From the NCBI RefSeq assembly GCF_000002425.4, contig NC_037257.1, positions 17,364,206-17,428,205 on the forward strand: a stretch of DNA of 64,000 nt. The letters are read 5' to 3'. This document shows, one piece after another, positions 53,452 through 64,000 of this stretch. The translations under genes and the position numbers were made by a program. The stretch is from Physcomitrium patens. Taxonomy: Eukaryota > Streptophyta > Bryopsida > Funariales > Funariaceae. How positions within the stretch are numbered: the first letter of the stretch is position 1; each line of letters starts with the position of its first letter. The notes beneath the pieces are model-generated. The model made no database searches. It saw only the letters and a list, made by a program, of their open reading frames with translations, and was not told the DNA's origin.

Positions 53452-54476
53452 ATGGCCGGAGGACAAGACATTAGTATGACGGAAAGTTTGGAGTCCAAGT
53501 TGGATGCTATCATGAAAGTCCTTGCTATGTTATCACAAAGAATTGCAAAGATTGAAGGAGTCGTGGCAAGCCTTCATAATGATGGCGCATCTGAGATGGC
53601 ACAATCTAGGTTACACCAGCCTCAAACTTCTACACTTGAAGAAGCAACTTTGCCTCAGGTTCGACAAGCACCGCTGGTTCTACAATATAAGGAGCCCCGA
53701 GTTAGCCTTTCGGACAAGTTCGATGGTACACATTCGAAGTTTCGAGGATTCATCAACCAAATCAGGTTGATAACAATCTTATAGCCCAAACGCTATCTAA
53801 CACAGGAGTCACGTGTTGGGCTTGTTGAAATCTTACTTACAGCGCAAGCTCTATCATGGTTTGCTCCTTTGTTTGAAAAATGATCATCCATACTAAACAA
53901 CTTTGAAACCTTTTTGGAAGCGTTTACGGAAGCATTTGGTGAATACGACAAGATTCAATGGACTACAACAAAGTTGCAGTTACTACGACAAGGGATGCGC
54001 TCTATATCAGTCTATGCATCGGATTTCAGGCAACTAGTATGCGACATCAATTGGGACGAAGAAGCATTGATGAGTCAATTCTATTGGAATTTAAGGGATG
54101 ATGTGAAGGATTTGCTGCTAACTCTTTCTGATCCGTGAACGCTCAACGAAGCTATTAGCCAAGATGTGAAGTGCGATAACCGCCTATTCCAACGTCGCGA
54201 AGACCACGCTCAAGACAACATATGGTTCATCACGTCCCAATTATGTCGACAAGCAGTGTGAATTCACATTCAGAGGTAGAAGACATGTAAATTGATGCGG
54301 TACGTGTCAAATCCCTTACTCTAGAAGAAAAAAAGGAGTGTATGAAAGAAGGTCTATGCTTGTATTGCGATGAAGAAGGCCACAAAGTTAGAAACTATCC
54401 CAAGAAGCAAAATCGACATATTGTCAAGATTAGGGGCGTGTTTATTCAGGAAAACGAGGATGCCCAGCCACAATAG
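53452..54476 (+). pseudogene. gag: gag of A3
   Basis: ATG 53452 (MAGGQDISMTESLESKLDAI) is the only gag start in the window that opens a long frame in family A. A short coiled-coil-like N-terminus (LDAIMKVLAMLSQRIAKIE) comes first, then the gag core (53914-54138, FTEAFGEYDKIQW, MSQFYWNLRDDVKDLLL), then the knuckle CLYCDEEGHKVRNYPKK with the last Cys changed to Tyr. Stops near 53780, 53881, 54138 and 54289. Ends at CAA-TAG 54474-54476. Confidence 0.87.
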
Positions 54477-56259
54477 GAACCGTGCAGCTGGACAATAAAA
54501 CATCGCAATAACAACCAGATTTCTTTCTTTCCGCTTAACCTGCCCTTTGTTTTACAATCCCTTTACTTATTGGCCCTCAAAAACTGAGAACCTTAGCATT
54601 ATTAGATTCAAGAGCATCTGCTTATTTCTTAGATGAAGAATTTGTGAAGCATCATAAGATTCTTTTAGTACAAAAATCCAAACCTATTCACATTGAGGTC
54701 ATAGATGGGCGACCTTTATTATGTGGTAGTGTCACCCATGAATCAAAACCTATAGAAGTGACGTTTAAGGGCTATAGTAGTCATATTATTTTTAATATTA
54801 TTAGAACTCCATCAAATCTTGTTATTCTTGGTCTTTTCTGGTTAGAAAAGTATAATCCATCCATAGATTGGAGGTTGCGAAAGATGACCTTTTTCACAAA
54901 ACCACCCAAGAGCAAGCCTAGTAGAAAATCCCGAATAGAAAAATCCTTATTCATTGGAGCAAGAGCGTTTATAAGATCGTCCAAAGAAGGTACACCGTTT
55001 GTGATTTATGTTGCTCCAACTACCAAGGAGAAGATCTCGACAGCAAGTATACCTGAGGAATATAAGGATTTTAAAGATGTATTTCAAAAGAAGAATGTCG
55101 ACATGCTACTGGAACACCGACCATATGATTGCGCCATAGACTTGTAGGAAGGAGCACAACCACCTTTTGGCCCAATCTACAATCTATCGCAGACGGAGTT
55201 GGCAGAGTTGCGGAATTACATCGACGAGAATCTAACCAAGAAATTCATCCATCATTCAAAATCATCAGCTAGAGCATCCATCTTATTTGTGAAGAAGAAA
55301 GATGGCTCATTGCAGATGCGCGTGGACTATCGAGGCCTCAACAAGGTAACAAAGAAGAATCGTTACCCGTTACCCTTGATTTTTGGTCTCTTAGAACAAC
55401 TTGGACATGCAAGGATCTTTATAAAAATTGATCTAAGGGGAGCTTACAACTTCATACGAATCAAGGAAGGAGATGAGTGGAAGACAGCGTTCCGTACAAG
55501 ATATGGCCATTTTGAGTATAATATCATGCCCTTTGGTCTTACCAATGCTCCAATGATCTTTCAACATATGATGAATGATATTTTTCGAGAGTACCTTGAT
55601 GATTTTGTTGTGATCTATTTGGATGATATTTTGAGATTCTCCAAAAATGAGAAAGAGCATGAAAAGCACATTCGTTTGATCTTAGAGAAACTACGTAAAC
55701 GAGGACTATATGCCAAATTGAAGAAGTATTTATTTCACCAAATAGAGATGGAGTTTTTGAGGTTCGTTGCGACTATGGAAGGCTTGAAGATGGACCTCAA
55801 GAAAGTGGAAGCAATCGTGTCCTAGGAGGTTCCGAAGACGGTTAGAGACATACAATGCTTTCTTGATTTTGCCAACTTCTATCGGATCTTCATCAAGAAT
55901 TATTCTCAAGTTGCTGCTCCTCTTACTAGGTTGACATGCAAGGATAAGCTGGAATGGAGACTTTTAACGGAGAAGGTGTTTCAAGACCTGAAGACGGCAT
56001 TTACTACGGCTCCAATCTTGGTACATCCAGACTTTATAAAGGCCTTTTATTTAGAAACTGATGCTTCAGATTTTGCTTTGAGAGTTGTAGTTTTACAAAT
56101 GGGAGAAGACAAGAAGCTCCATCTGGTTGCATTTTATTCTCGAAAGTTTTTTGCTGCTGAAATCAATTATGAGATCCATGATAAGAAACTTCTTGCTATA
56201 GTGGATTCTTTCCAAGAATGGTATTACTTTCTTGAAGGATCTGCACACTCAGTGACCGT
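54477..56259 (+). pseudogene. pol: protease, RT and part of RNase H of A3
   Basis: Protease: DSRASAYFLDEEF (Gly lost), open 54644-55147. RT: open 55199-55825, with [57 protein letters not shown] and YLDDIL intact at about 55615-55630. This is the longest RT frame among the A copies. RNase H begins FYLETDASDFALRVV and is cut by the solo LTR after SVTV. Confidence 0.88.
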
Positions 56260-57592
56260 TGTCGTGTTGTGATTTGGCTACTATATGAAAATAATATAAT
56301 TATGTACTTCATATATAATTTATTAAGTAACATGGTGAGAGCCATATTAGCAGATTTTAGTTGGTTTGAGAATATAATTTGATTATTACTTTGAGAAGAG
56401 GTTGTTTAAAAAAATTACTATAGAATTTGTATAACTTTAATTTCCTTTTGATAATGGCTTTTAAGATTGGTTTTGGTTGATAGTAACTTTTAGATATTTA
56501 GAGTCACCTTTGTTAGACATTGGTGACATTTGAAAACTTATTTTGGTTCTTTCATTTGATGTTTAGAGCATACATTATGTAAATCTTATAAGAAAAAGGA
56601 TTGAAGAAGGATTTTGGTAGCAAAGGGAGTAATTAGGGCACCAATATAGATGAATGGAGATGAAAAATAAAAATCTCCATTCCTATTGGTCAAAAATCAT
56701 GACCAATGGGCTTTGAGGAGGCTGCCCGAGGCCATATTAGGGATTAGGATTAGTTTCTCGAATTCATTCGAACATTGAAGGCTAAGGTCAGAAGCTTTAG
56801 GTTTTTGGTTAAGGTTTTGGTGCAAGTTTTGTGTCATTTGGGGTATTTATGAAGAAATTATAGGCGCTCAAAATTAAGATGTTAGTTTTGCACCTACTGT
56901 CACTCTTTTGGGCATAACGCACGCGTACGGATGGCAATTGAGGATCGGCGACCGCGACTGGAGAGAGCACTTTTGCGGCTACACTTTTCACATACTTCTT
57001 ACTGAATTCTAAGTTGGAGTGAAGGAGTTGTTGGATTTTGAAGTCAGCACATGCAATCTAAGGGTAGTAAGTAAACCGATTTACTAGTGTTTGTCTCTTG
57101 AGCTATATCTTGAGCAATTTGACAAGGTTTTGGCTCAAAATTCCAAAGAATGTGTAATTTCATGTTAATAAACTTTGTGCTTAAGTTATATGACATTTGG
57201 AGTTCGGGTTTTTGAGATATAAGGAAAATAGTTTTTTGGGTGCTTGTAAATTAGGGTTTGGAGTGTCTGCTAGGGTTTCTTAGATGTCAAAAGATCGGGA
57301 GTGAATTTGTGGTGGTTTTCTTTGTGGTAAAATTTAAGGATAAATTAAACCTATCTTGTAAATTTGAAACAAACTGAACGGTTAGATCAATAGTAATGAT
57401 TTTCTAAAGTTCGGGGTGAAAAAATCCTTAGGGGGAAAAATATGTTTTTAAGGAATTTTGTTATATTTGGAGTTTTATACAAAAATAAAGGAGTTTTGGA
57501 AGCTAAGAAAAGAATCATATAAAGGTTTAAGGTACACTCTCTATAGCTACATACCTAGTATATTCCCAGATAGCAAATCATGCCATACGACA
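56260..57592 (+). repeat. solo LTR related to families C and D (1333 bp)
   Basis: TGTCGTGTTGTGATTTGG to CATACGACA. The start matches the sense start of the D LTR (TGTCGTGTTGT); the middle shares CCTATTGGTC...GACCAATGGGCTTT and GAGGCTGCCCG with C. Flanks CCGT (56256-56259) and TCGT (57593-57596). It splits A3 RNase H between SVTV and YTNHKNLEYF. Confidence 0.82.
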
Positions 57593-59292
57593 TCGTATAC
57601 ACAAATCACAAGAATTTGGAGTATTTCATATCGGCTCGAGTTCTAAATCGACGTCAAGCTCAGTGGAGTATGTAGCTATGTAGGTTCAATTTTGTTATCA
57701 CTTATCGACCTAGAAAGCAGCAAGGACTATCTAATGCCTTATCGAGGAGATTGTATCTTATACCAAAGGCTGCAGAAGCAGCATTTTATCAACAATGTAC
57801 AACGTTGTTGAAGCTAGAGCAATTTCGACTTTACACTACTATTATGCCAATTAATGTTGACTTCCTGAATCAGGTACGTGCCATGACCATTGAAGATTTA
57901 GTAGCCATTGATATCAAGCAGCATGCCAATGACGACAAGTTCAAGGTGGAGGGAGATCTTTTATACTTTGAGAAGCAGTTGTATATCCCAAAAGGACCTG
58001 CACGACTCCGAGTTCTTCAATCTCGCCACGATTTTTTAGCTACGGGACATTTTGGATTCAACAAGACCTTCGAGTTTATTTCTTGAGATTTTTGGTGACC
58101 TCAAATGTGGATAGATGTAAAAGATTTTTTCCTCTCCTGCGACATCTGTTCAAGATCCAAAAATCCTCGACATCACCCTTATGGACTCCTACAGCCATTG
58201 CCGATTCTACGTCGACCATGGTCTTCAGTTTCCATGGACTTCATCGCGGACTTACCATCATTGAACTCATTTGAAAACATCTTTGTCGTGGTAGATCGGC
58301 TTACAAAGATGGCATACTTTGTCCCTTGCAAGAAGACATCGTTCAGTGAGGTCACAACAAGGCTCTTTCTTGATAATGTGTATCGATATCATAGACTATC
58401 AGATGATATCATATCAGATCGAGGAACCCAGTTTGTATCAAAGTTTTGGAGATCTCTCTTTGAGATACTGAAGGTGGATATCAAGCTTTCTTTGGCTTTT
58501 CATCCTCAAACTGACAGCCAAACGGAACGGGTGAACTAAGTCTTGGAACAATACTTATGATGTAGCATCAACTATCAGCAAGAGGATTAGATCAAATATC
58601 TACTGCTAGTCGAGTTTGCATATAACAACACCCTCCATGCGTTGACTCAATACACACCATTCTGTTCCAACTATGGGTATCATCCGAAGCTTGATTTATT
58701 GAATCCATCAACAAATAACAATCCAGCAGCTGAAGGATTTGCGAAACAACTATCAGAGCTTCAAAATACGTTGAAGCTTCAATTACAATCCGCTCAAGAA
58801 TCCTACAAGGCGTCTACAGATAGATTTCAAAATCAAGCACCTACTTTCAAAATTGGAAATAAAGCATGGCTTCTTCGATGGAATATCAAGACCAAGCGAC
58901 CATGTTATAAGTTGGACTATCGAAGATTGCGACCATTTATCATCTAGAAGCAAATCAATCCAGTGGCGTACCATCTGGAATTACCAGCTATTATGAAGGT
59001 ACATCTAGTCTTTCATGTTTCTTTGTTGGAGCCTTATCGAGAGTCATCTTTTCCTGGAAGAGTGTAATGTCTGCTACCTAGTATTGAGATCGAGAACCAC
59101 GAGGAATACGAGGTTGAAAAGGTACTAGATTCACGGCAAATGTGGGGCAAGTTAGAGTATCTTGTTCATTGGTGTAGCTACGACATTAATGAGTAAATGT
59201 GGGAGCCAGCTAAAAATCATGCCAATGCGCCACAAAAGATACAGGAGTTTCATCAACAACATCCTCATAAACCTAAGTCCATTCGATAATAG
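57593..59292 (+). pseudogene. pol: RNase H end, integrase and chromodomain of A3
   Basis: Resumes with the NHKNLEYF motif. Integrase: finger broken by TGA at 58084 and in DF-TSNV; core 58105-58539 with SMDFIADLPSLNSFEN (Asp), SDRGTQFVSKFW (Asp) and DSQTERVN (Glu kept). Stops near 58540 and 58560. GPF is changed to RPF at about 58930. The chromodomain is recognisable at about 59090-59220 but has TAG/TAA codons. The last codons lie near 59290. Confidence 0.83.
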
Positions 59293-59447
59293 CTTTTTTC
59301 TGAAGCTTGCTCACCCAAGAATATAAAAAAGGGGGAGAGCACTACCAAAATTTGTAGTTGATGTAGTTATTTTCTCCAAGATAAAATAGAATTTTTTCAG
59401 TAGCCATAGTTTGGTCTTCTGATATGGATAGACAAGAGATAAATACT

Positions 59448-59776
59448 ATGCCAATCAGATTATCTCAACCAACTAGCTCATGAAGGTGACTCCAAGATGA
59501 AAAACTACCTACACCACGACGATGACAGAGGATACCGAGTAACCGATCATTGATTATTGTATTGAATTTGAGCCTGCTTACGATAGTCAGCCTGAAGGCG
59601 TGTTTGCAGATTAATTTTGCAATGAGGACATGGAAGTTCATGCTTGGTCAGAAGTCGAAGGCGTAGGCCACTAACGTTGGCTTTAAAGGCCAATGAACCA
59701 CTTACCTCGTGAACAACAGTTGAAATTCATAGCAGACATTATGCGACAGATCTTCATTTTTTTGCGTTGGTACTGA
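59448..59776 (+). pseudogene. accessory 3' ORF of A3
   Basis: It starts MPIRLSQPTSS and ends IFLRWY as in A1, with several stops and a net loss of one base (329 nt). The most degraded of the three copies. Confidence 0.5.
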
Positions 59777-59812
59777 TTAACAACAACATTGCTTCTCAGA
59801 GACCTCGAAGCT

Positions 59813-59826
59813 AAAGGAGAGGGTGA
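59813..59826 (+). other. polypurine tract of A3
   Basis: AAAGGAGAGGGTGA directly before the 3' LTR. Confidence 0.82.
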
Positions 59827-60123
59827 TGTTAGGAACATAGTCCTTAGAACCTTCTAAAGACAAGTTTCTAGAACCTTCTAGAAGCAAGTCTCTGAAACCT
59901 TCTAGAAGCTTCCTAGTTGGTAGAAGTTACTTGAGAAGCTTCCTAAATAGGAGTATATATTAGAATCGAGGCCGAAGAGTTTTTCAGTCTTGACAACACA
60001 TTTCTTGGAGTTCTAGCTCACTTCTCTGGTGTTGTTCTTGTATTCATCTGATTAATCTAGTTCTTGCCAGTTCTTCTTGAACTTCTGATTAGATCTCGAA
60101 TCTGTATTTCTTTGTCCGTAATA
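59827..60123 (+). repeat. 3' LTR of A3 (297 bp)
   Basis: TGTTAGGAACATAG to GTCCGTAATA (the CA end is now TA). One 30-bp unit. Followed by GCCAC. Confidence 0.93.
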
Positions 60124-61247
60124 GCCACTGTGTTGGTTGCACCTTGAGGTAAGGTACACATCCTCATTAAATCCAAAAGAATCTTAATGATAGTTAAGTT
60201 CATACTTTCTTTAGCCAATTGAAATTGGTCATATCCAGAATACAAGTCTCCAATAGAATAGATGGCATGACTTATAAATTATTCAGCCACTTCATCTATT
60301 ACAGGATTTGATCCCATATTTTGAATAGTTATTCTATTTGCAGGTTGCATATCCTGAATAAACCTTAATGCCCCTGATTTTTTCAGTACTGTGAACCACC
60401 TATTAGAATAGGGAACAATTGAAGGTTCTAAAATATCCATCTTCACCTTCTCTTTTAGTAGTTCTATCAACTTTGGAAGTAAAGCTCTCGGCACAAGTAT
60501 AGGCTTTAAATTCCATGGAACATGCGATATAGTAAAGATTATCATAGGTACTACAACGTTAGGATCCACACCTTCAATTTCATCAAGAGTTGAGGCAAAT
60601 GCCTTATCATGCCTAATAAATATTTTTTGAAATATAATTTTCTTCATTGATGTCAAGAAATCACCCCCTCCAATCTTCAATTTAGTTAATGATTCTTGAG
60701 TAAATTGATGCCTAATTCCACATCCTTCTCTTAGACTTGGCTCTTTAATTGCTTGATTGATATGATCTATAGTATCAACTGATAATTGAGTAGCTATAGG
60801 CTTTACCTTTCTTGCTACAGCTTTATATTTAGTTTGTACTCTAGCTTCATGTTTTAATCCATAGCTTGTAATAAGTCCACCAATTACTACTATCTTTTCT
60901 AATTCTTCATAAGTCTCTCTTGAATATATTTCTACTATAGCATTTCTATCTATACTTATAGCTAAATTCTCAAGAACCTTTATCAAATCATCTTCCAAAC
61001 CTATTTCTTCTATTACTCCAATTATGGCTTCATCACTTCAAACTAAATCCACTCTTTTTAAGTTTTTCTCTTGTTTCTTCACCCATCTTCTATGTACAGA
61101 ATCTAAATCTTTAATCTTTCGAATATTTACAAATCTATTACTAGTCAAGTTTAAAAATCCAAAATTCATATTATCTACAATGGGGTTTGCAGATGACTTA
61201 TTTGTACCCATGTGTCCTCATTCTACAAGGGTGCTTTCTAGAAATCC
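60124..61247 (-). pseudogene. pol: RT N-terminal part and linker of E
   Basis: On -: 60998-60279 is open and reads ITSYGLKHEARVQTKYKAV, PMIIFTISHVPWNLKPI, PYSNRWFTVLKKSGALRF and DMQPANRITIQNMGS. Then MYSGYDQFQLAKESMNLT and RMCTLPQGATNTV end at the A3 insertion. The -1 frame from the heptamer to 60998 has several stops. Parallel to C 32262-33370. Confidence 0.85.
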
Positions 61248-63654
61248 ACAAAGTTGTTTCCTGGCTCTAAAGACATCCCTCTTAATTGTTTTCTATGCCT
61301 TTCATGAATAAGTTTCATAGTAATAAACTACACAGCTTTTCTTCCATTCCAACTACGAATCCTGGCATAATGTGAACCATCATCCAAGACTCTAGTTTCT
61401 ATTCTAGCAGTTGTAATATAAGATTGACCAAGTATTACCAGATATGTAGTAGAATTTTACATGAAGAAATTTTGCTCCACTTCCACATCTCCAATTCTAG
61501 TCCTTACAACTAGGCAAGCTCCGTACAAATCAGCTTGTTGATTATTTGTAGCTCTAATTATCCAACCATGATTGGTATCAATTAGCCACTTATTTTTCTC
61601 ATATATTTGCCTTAACATGATATTGATTTCTGGTCCATGATCAATTAAAGCCAAAATTGGATCTTTAGAGTCTCCCAACCTCACATATGTCTCCATAGTA
61701 GCTCTAGCCCAATAAAGAACTAAATAGCTATTACTTCCCATTCCATCATTATCACATTTAGAACAAATATTTACACATGCTTCTTGTGTATTCTTCTTTA
61801 TCTTAGTAATTTTTATAGATGCACATTTCATTTGATGTTCATCTATAACTTCTTCATATTTATTTAAAACCTCATTCTCTATATCAACCTTAATTCCAGC
61901 TTCTATCATTGTAAATTGTGCAAATACTTGCCCTATCTCTTCTTCCTCATCTATAGTTACTTAAGTATCCAATGCCTCTACCATAATTGCTTTAGCTGTC
62001 ATTTTCTTCTTCTTCTTTATCACATTGATGATCAACTCATGGAAATCCTTTTTAGCTATACCAAGACCTTTTCTCAGAGTGAATTCAATTTTTGCATCTA
62101 AGATCTTTTCTTCCAAAATGTTCTTTATATCTGTAGATGTTTCAATATCAGATTGAAGTTTATAAGCAAGATTTTTACCTTTAAGTTTGCTTGTATCATC
62201 TTTTTCTTTCTCTTTTCTCTTCTTCCACCATTCTTTTGGTAATGGTGTACCACCAGGATGAATAGAACAAGGCATTTTCTCCAATTTTTACTCCTTAAAA
62301 GCTTCTTTATTTCTTAGAGACTTCTTCTTATTTTCAGGCTCAATAACATCTTCTTCATAAATAGCTCTACCTCTTTTTTCTTCAACCATGGCATCATGTA
62401 AATCATCATCATATTTTTCTCTGCATAAATATGTTTTAATATTAATAGCATCAACTGGATCATTCTATCCAGTCATTTTTCTGATAGCTTCAACTCCCCT
62501 AATCATGACTTCTGTAGTTGGTAGAGAAATAGCCTTAAGTACTTTTTGTTCAATTGTAACAGAGTAAGACTTAGCTCTTTCTCCTTGTATGGCATTATTT
62601 CTTGCTATTTGCTCTTCTACCAATTTTTTCATGCCACTCTTTCCAAAATTTGTCTTTACAGGCTCATCTAACCTTGTGAGTCTTATCTTGCCCTCTTTGA
62701 AGTATATAATGCCATCCTTGATTGCACCTTTATAGCTGTCACATTGACCTCGCTTGTGGTTTGGATTGTCACACTACATACATCTCTCTACAAATCTCTT
62801 TGAGCCTTCAATTGTCTTTGATGAATTTGCTATTTAGGATTTCTTCAACTCTGTCATTTCTACCTTCAAATCCCGTATGCCCTTAATTAATTCTTCAAGA
62901 GTACCATCATTAATAGTCGTGATCATCTCTTAAAGTAGTCCTTGATTTTGAGATGTAAGCACTGGTTCCAATCTCGATATTAAACCACGAGTCTTAATCT
63001 TCTGTTGTTTAGCCAAAAGTTCCATAGTCTCTTTTATTAGCTTCCAATTATTTATAAAACCACTCTCAGATATCTTATTTGCTAGATAAAAGAGAAGCTT
63101 GTCTTCTAAATATTCATCAGCTGCTTATAAAAATAATCCAATTTTCTTTGTTTCCAAGAGCTGCCTCTCTTGCCGTGGTAATTGCTCAAACTTGGTCTCA
63201 AATTCCGTGATTAATTCATTTGGAGCCAATTAATTCCCTGGCCTTTCCTCAATCCACTCCAAAAAAGTCTGTCTTGTCATTCTTTTTGAATCTTCTTCAA
63301 AAAATTCATCTTTCAAGAATTCTTCAAATATCTTCCATGATATTGTCTCAGTATGTAATTCTTGCATCCTTTCTCTGATTTTTAGTACAACTGCCAAATC
63401 AAAGGTGGTAATCATCTTCATCTCTGAAACTTGATGCACCTCCATTTCAAATGTGTAAATCCTTAAGAACTTGGTGATATTCCTCCCATCAAACCTCTCA
63501 ACTTTGTCTACTACTACTTGTAAGGCCTTAGTAGTGTTTCTATCCTCTCCATGCACCTGTTGCCTTTCTTCCAAAAATTGAGCAAATACCCTAAATAAAA
63601 CATGGATACCTACTCCTTCTGATAATCTAAACCATGGATTTTGATCCCCTATTT
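61238..63654 (-). pseudogene. gag: gag-protease ORF of E
   Basis: The start region at about 63652 has ATA where C has ATG. Gag core open 63574-63230 (VERFDGRNITKFLRIYTFEM). The knuckle at about 62780-62730 reads CM-CDNPNHKRGQC, with a TAG in place of the TGG codon of C. IEFTLRKGLGIAKKDFHEL lies at about 62080. Protease LALIDHGPEINIML at about 61650 (Asp-His-Gly kept). Many stops. It ends at TAG 61238-61240 just after the heptamer. Confidence 0.82.
61241..61247 (-). other. -1 frameshift heptamer of E (GGATTTC)
   Basis: Read on -, GTG GAT TTC TAG, identical to C at 32253-32264. The in-frame stop is at 61238-61240. Shows conservation between two independent insertions. Confidence 0.58.
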
Positions 63655-63682
63655 CAACTTGTTGAAAAATCAGTGCCTTAAG

Positions 63683-63703
63683 GCTCTGTCAATGGAAGCA
63701 CCA
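63683..63703 (-). other. primer-binding site of E
   Basis: On -, TTGGTGCTTCCATTGACAG lies 2-3 nt after the 5' LTR. Closer than the C site to the expected complement of a plant tRNA-Thr 3' end; this assignment is from memory. Confidence 0.55.
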
Positions 63704-63705
63704 AT

Positions 63706-64000
63706 ATGTCTCGGTAGAGAGAGTTTGCCTCATGAAAACGCTGGGCTTCTGGCTGTCACTAATTATTCAATCAAGCTTGAAAATAAGGAAAGCCCTAAGT
63801 TTATATATAATTTTTTTTTTTTTGAGTAATTACACTAAATACACAATCCTCAAGTAACCCACAACTTCCAAAATATGATAAAATCTTCTTAAACCTTGCT
63901 TATTCTTATGTGGAGATTTTCCCAAACTTCAATACTTCATATTTTCTAATCCGACTGTCCAAACAAACTCTAATTTTACATGAAGTATTGATGTATTTTT
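63706..64000 (-). repeat. 5' LTR of E, cut by window end
   Basis: On + it starts TGTCTCGGTAGAGAG and parallels 25190 onward (GTTTGCCTCATGAAAACGCTGG, AATAAGGAAAGCCCTAA). A 10-12-T run near 63811-63822. Confidence 0.88.

Larger units (their letters stand above)
52875..60123 (+). mobile_element. chromovirus A copy 3 (A3), complete (7.2 kb)
   Basis: Equal 297-bp LTRs (52875-53171 and 59827-60123) and a perfect 5-bp target duplication GCCAC (52870-52874 and 60124-60128) in the RT of E. Internal order as in A1, with a solo LTR (56260-57592) in RNase H. The two LTRs differ at about one site in ten by eye. Confidence 0.95.
25190..64000 (-). mobile_element. Ty3/gypsy element E (C family), split by A2 and A3
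   Basis: On the - strand: 5' LTR (63706 to past 64000), gag, protease, RT, RNase H, integrase, 3' LTR (25190-26472). Its coding is cut at 27073/50992 by A2 and at 52874/60124 by A3. Across the A2 gap the integrase reads VTGYMPI on one side and ELMLG-like VLMLEKKPMMPA on the other, matching C at the same place. A2 flanks ATGGG/ATAGG and A3 flanks GCCAC/GCCAC show true insertions. Many stops; older than C. Confidence 0.88.

Overview
This window is a block of plant repetitive DNA with no host gene that I can support. Almost every base that can be assigned belongs to an LTR retrotransposon, and most of those sit inside one another. The coding content is Ty3/gypsy (chromovirus and two other lineages) and Ty1/copia. 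The DNA is AT-rich, and most copies carry in-frame stops that look like cytosine deamination. A plant nuclear genome is clear. The chromovirus A family (fungal/Tf1-like zinc knuckle and self-priming leader) makes me lean to a non-seed plant such as a bryophyte, but that is an inference.

Layout. 1-5234: 3' two thirds of a chromovirus (A1, +), inserted in an older LTR (family F, 5235-5434) that lies beside an integrase remnant (5445-5729). 5740-9040: AT-rich, with one decayed C-family LTR. 9040-10860: a candidate LTR followed by a decayed gag, the gag split by a solo A-family LTR with a perfect 5-bp target duplication. 11833-15941: element B1 (+), complete with two LTRs but a rearranged interior (gag, part of integrase, coiled-coil ORF). 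16222-16346 and 22202-22673: two halves of a decayed gag split by a copia element (16347-22201, duplication AATTG). The copia element is itself split by a solo F-family LTR (20548-21107, duplication TTGGA). 22674-25189: a B LTR fragment and a second B element (B2, -).

From 25190 to past the end there is one C-family element (E, - strand) opened by two A-family insertions. A2 spans 27074-50991 and itself contains a whole C element (28543-37101, +) in gag and a whole D element (39310-48007, -) in the RT/RNase H region. A3 spans 52875-60123 (duplication GCCAC) and contains a solo D-like LTR (56260-57592). The order of insertion is therefore B2, then E, then A2 and A3, then C, D and the solo LTR. 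C and D are the youngest; the two C LTRs are equal in length and differ at only about 20 of 1252 sites by eye.

Most interesting points. (1) Family A appears self-primed: 14 nt that begin 29 nt after the TATA box are complementary to the site directly after the 5' LTR, as in Tf1/sushi elements and unlike the usual tRNA priming of plant elements. (2) Families C, D and E change frame by -1 between gag-protease and RT at a conserved GGATTTT/GGATTTC heptamer; in D a possible H-type pseudoknot starts 6 nt downstream. (3) The A LTR carries perfect heat-shock-element arrays and a 30-bp minisatellite, and the two LTRs of A2 differ by exactly ten units. (4) Family A has an extra 109-residue ORF between the chromodomain and the polypurine tract, intact in A1 and recognisable in all three copies.
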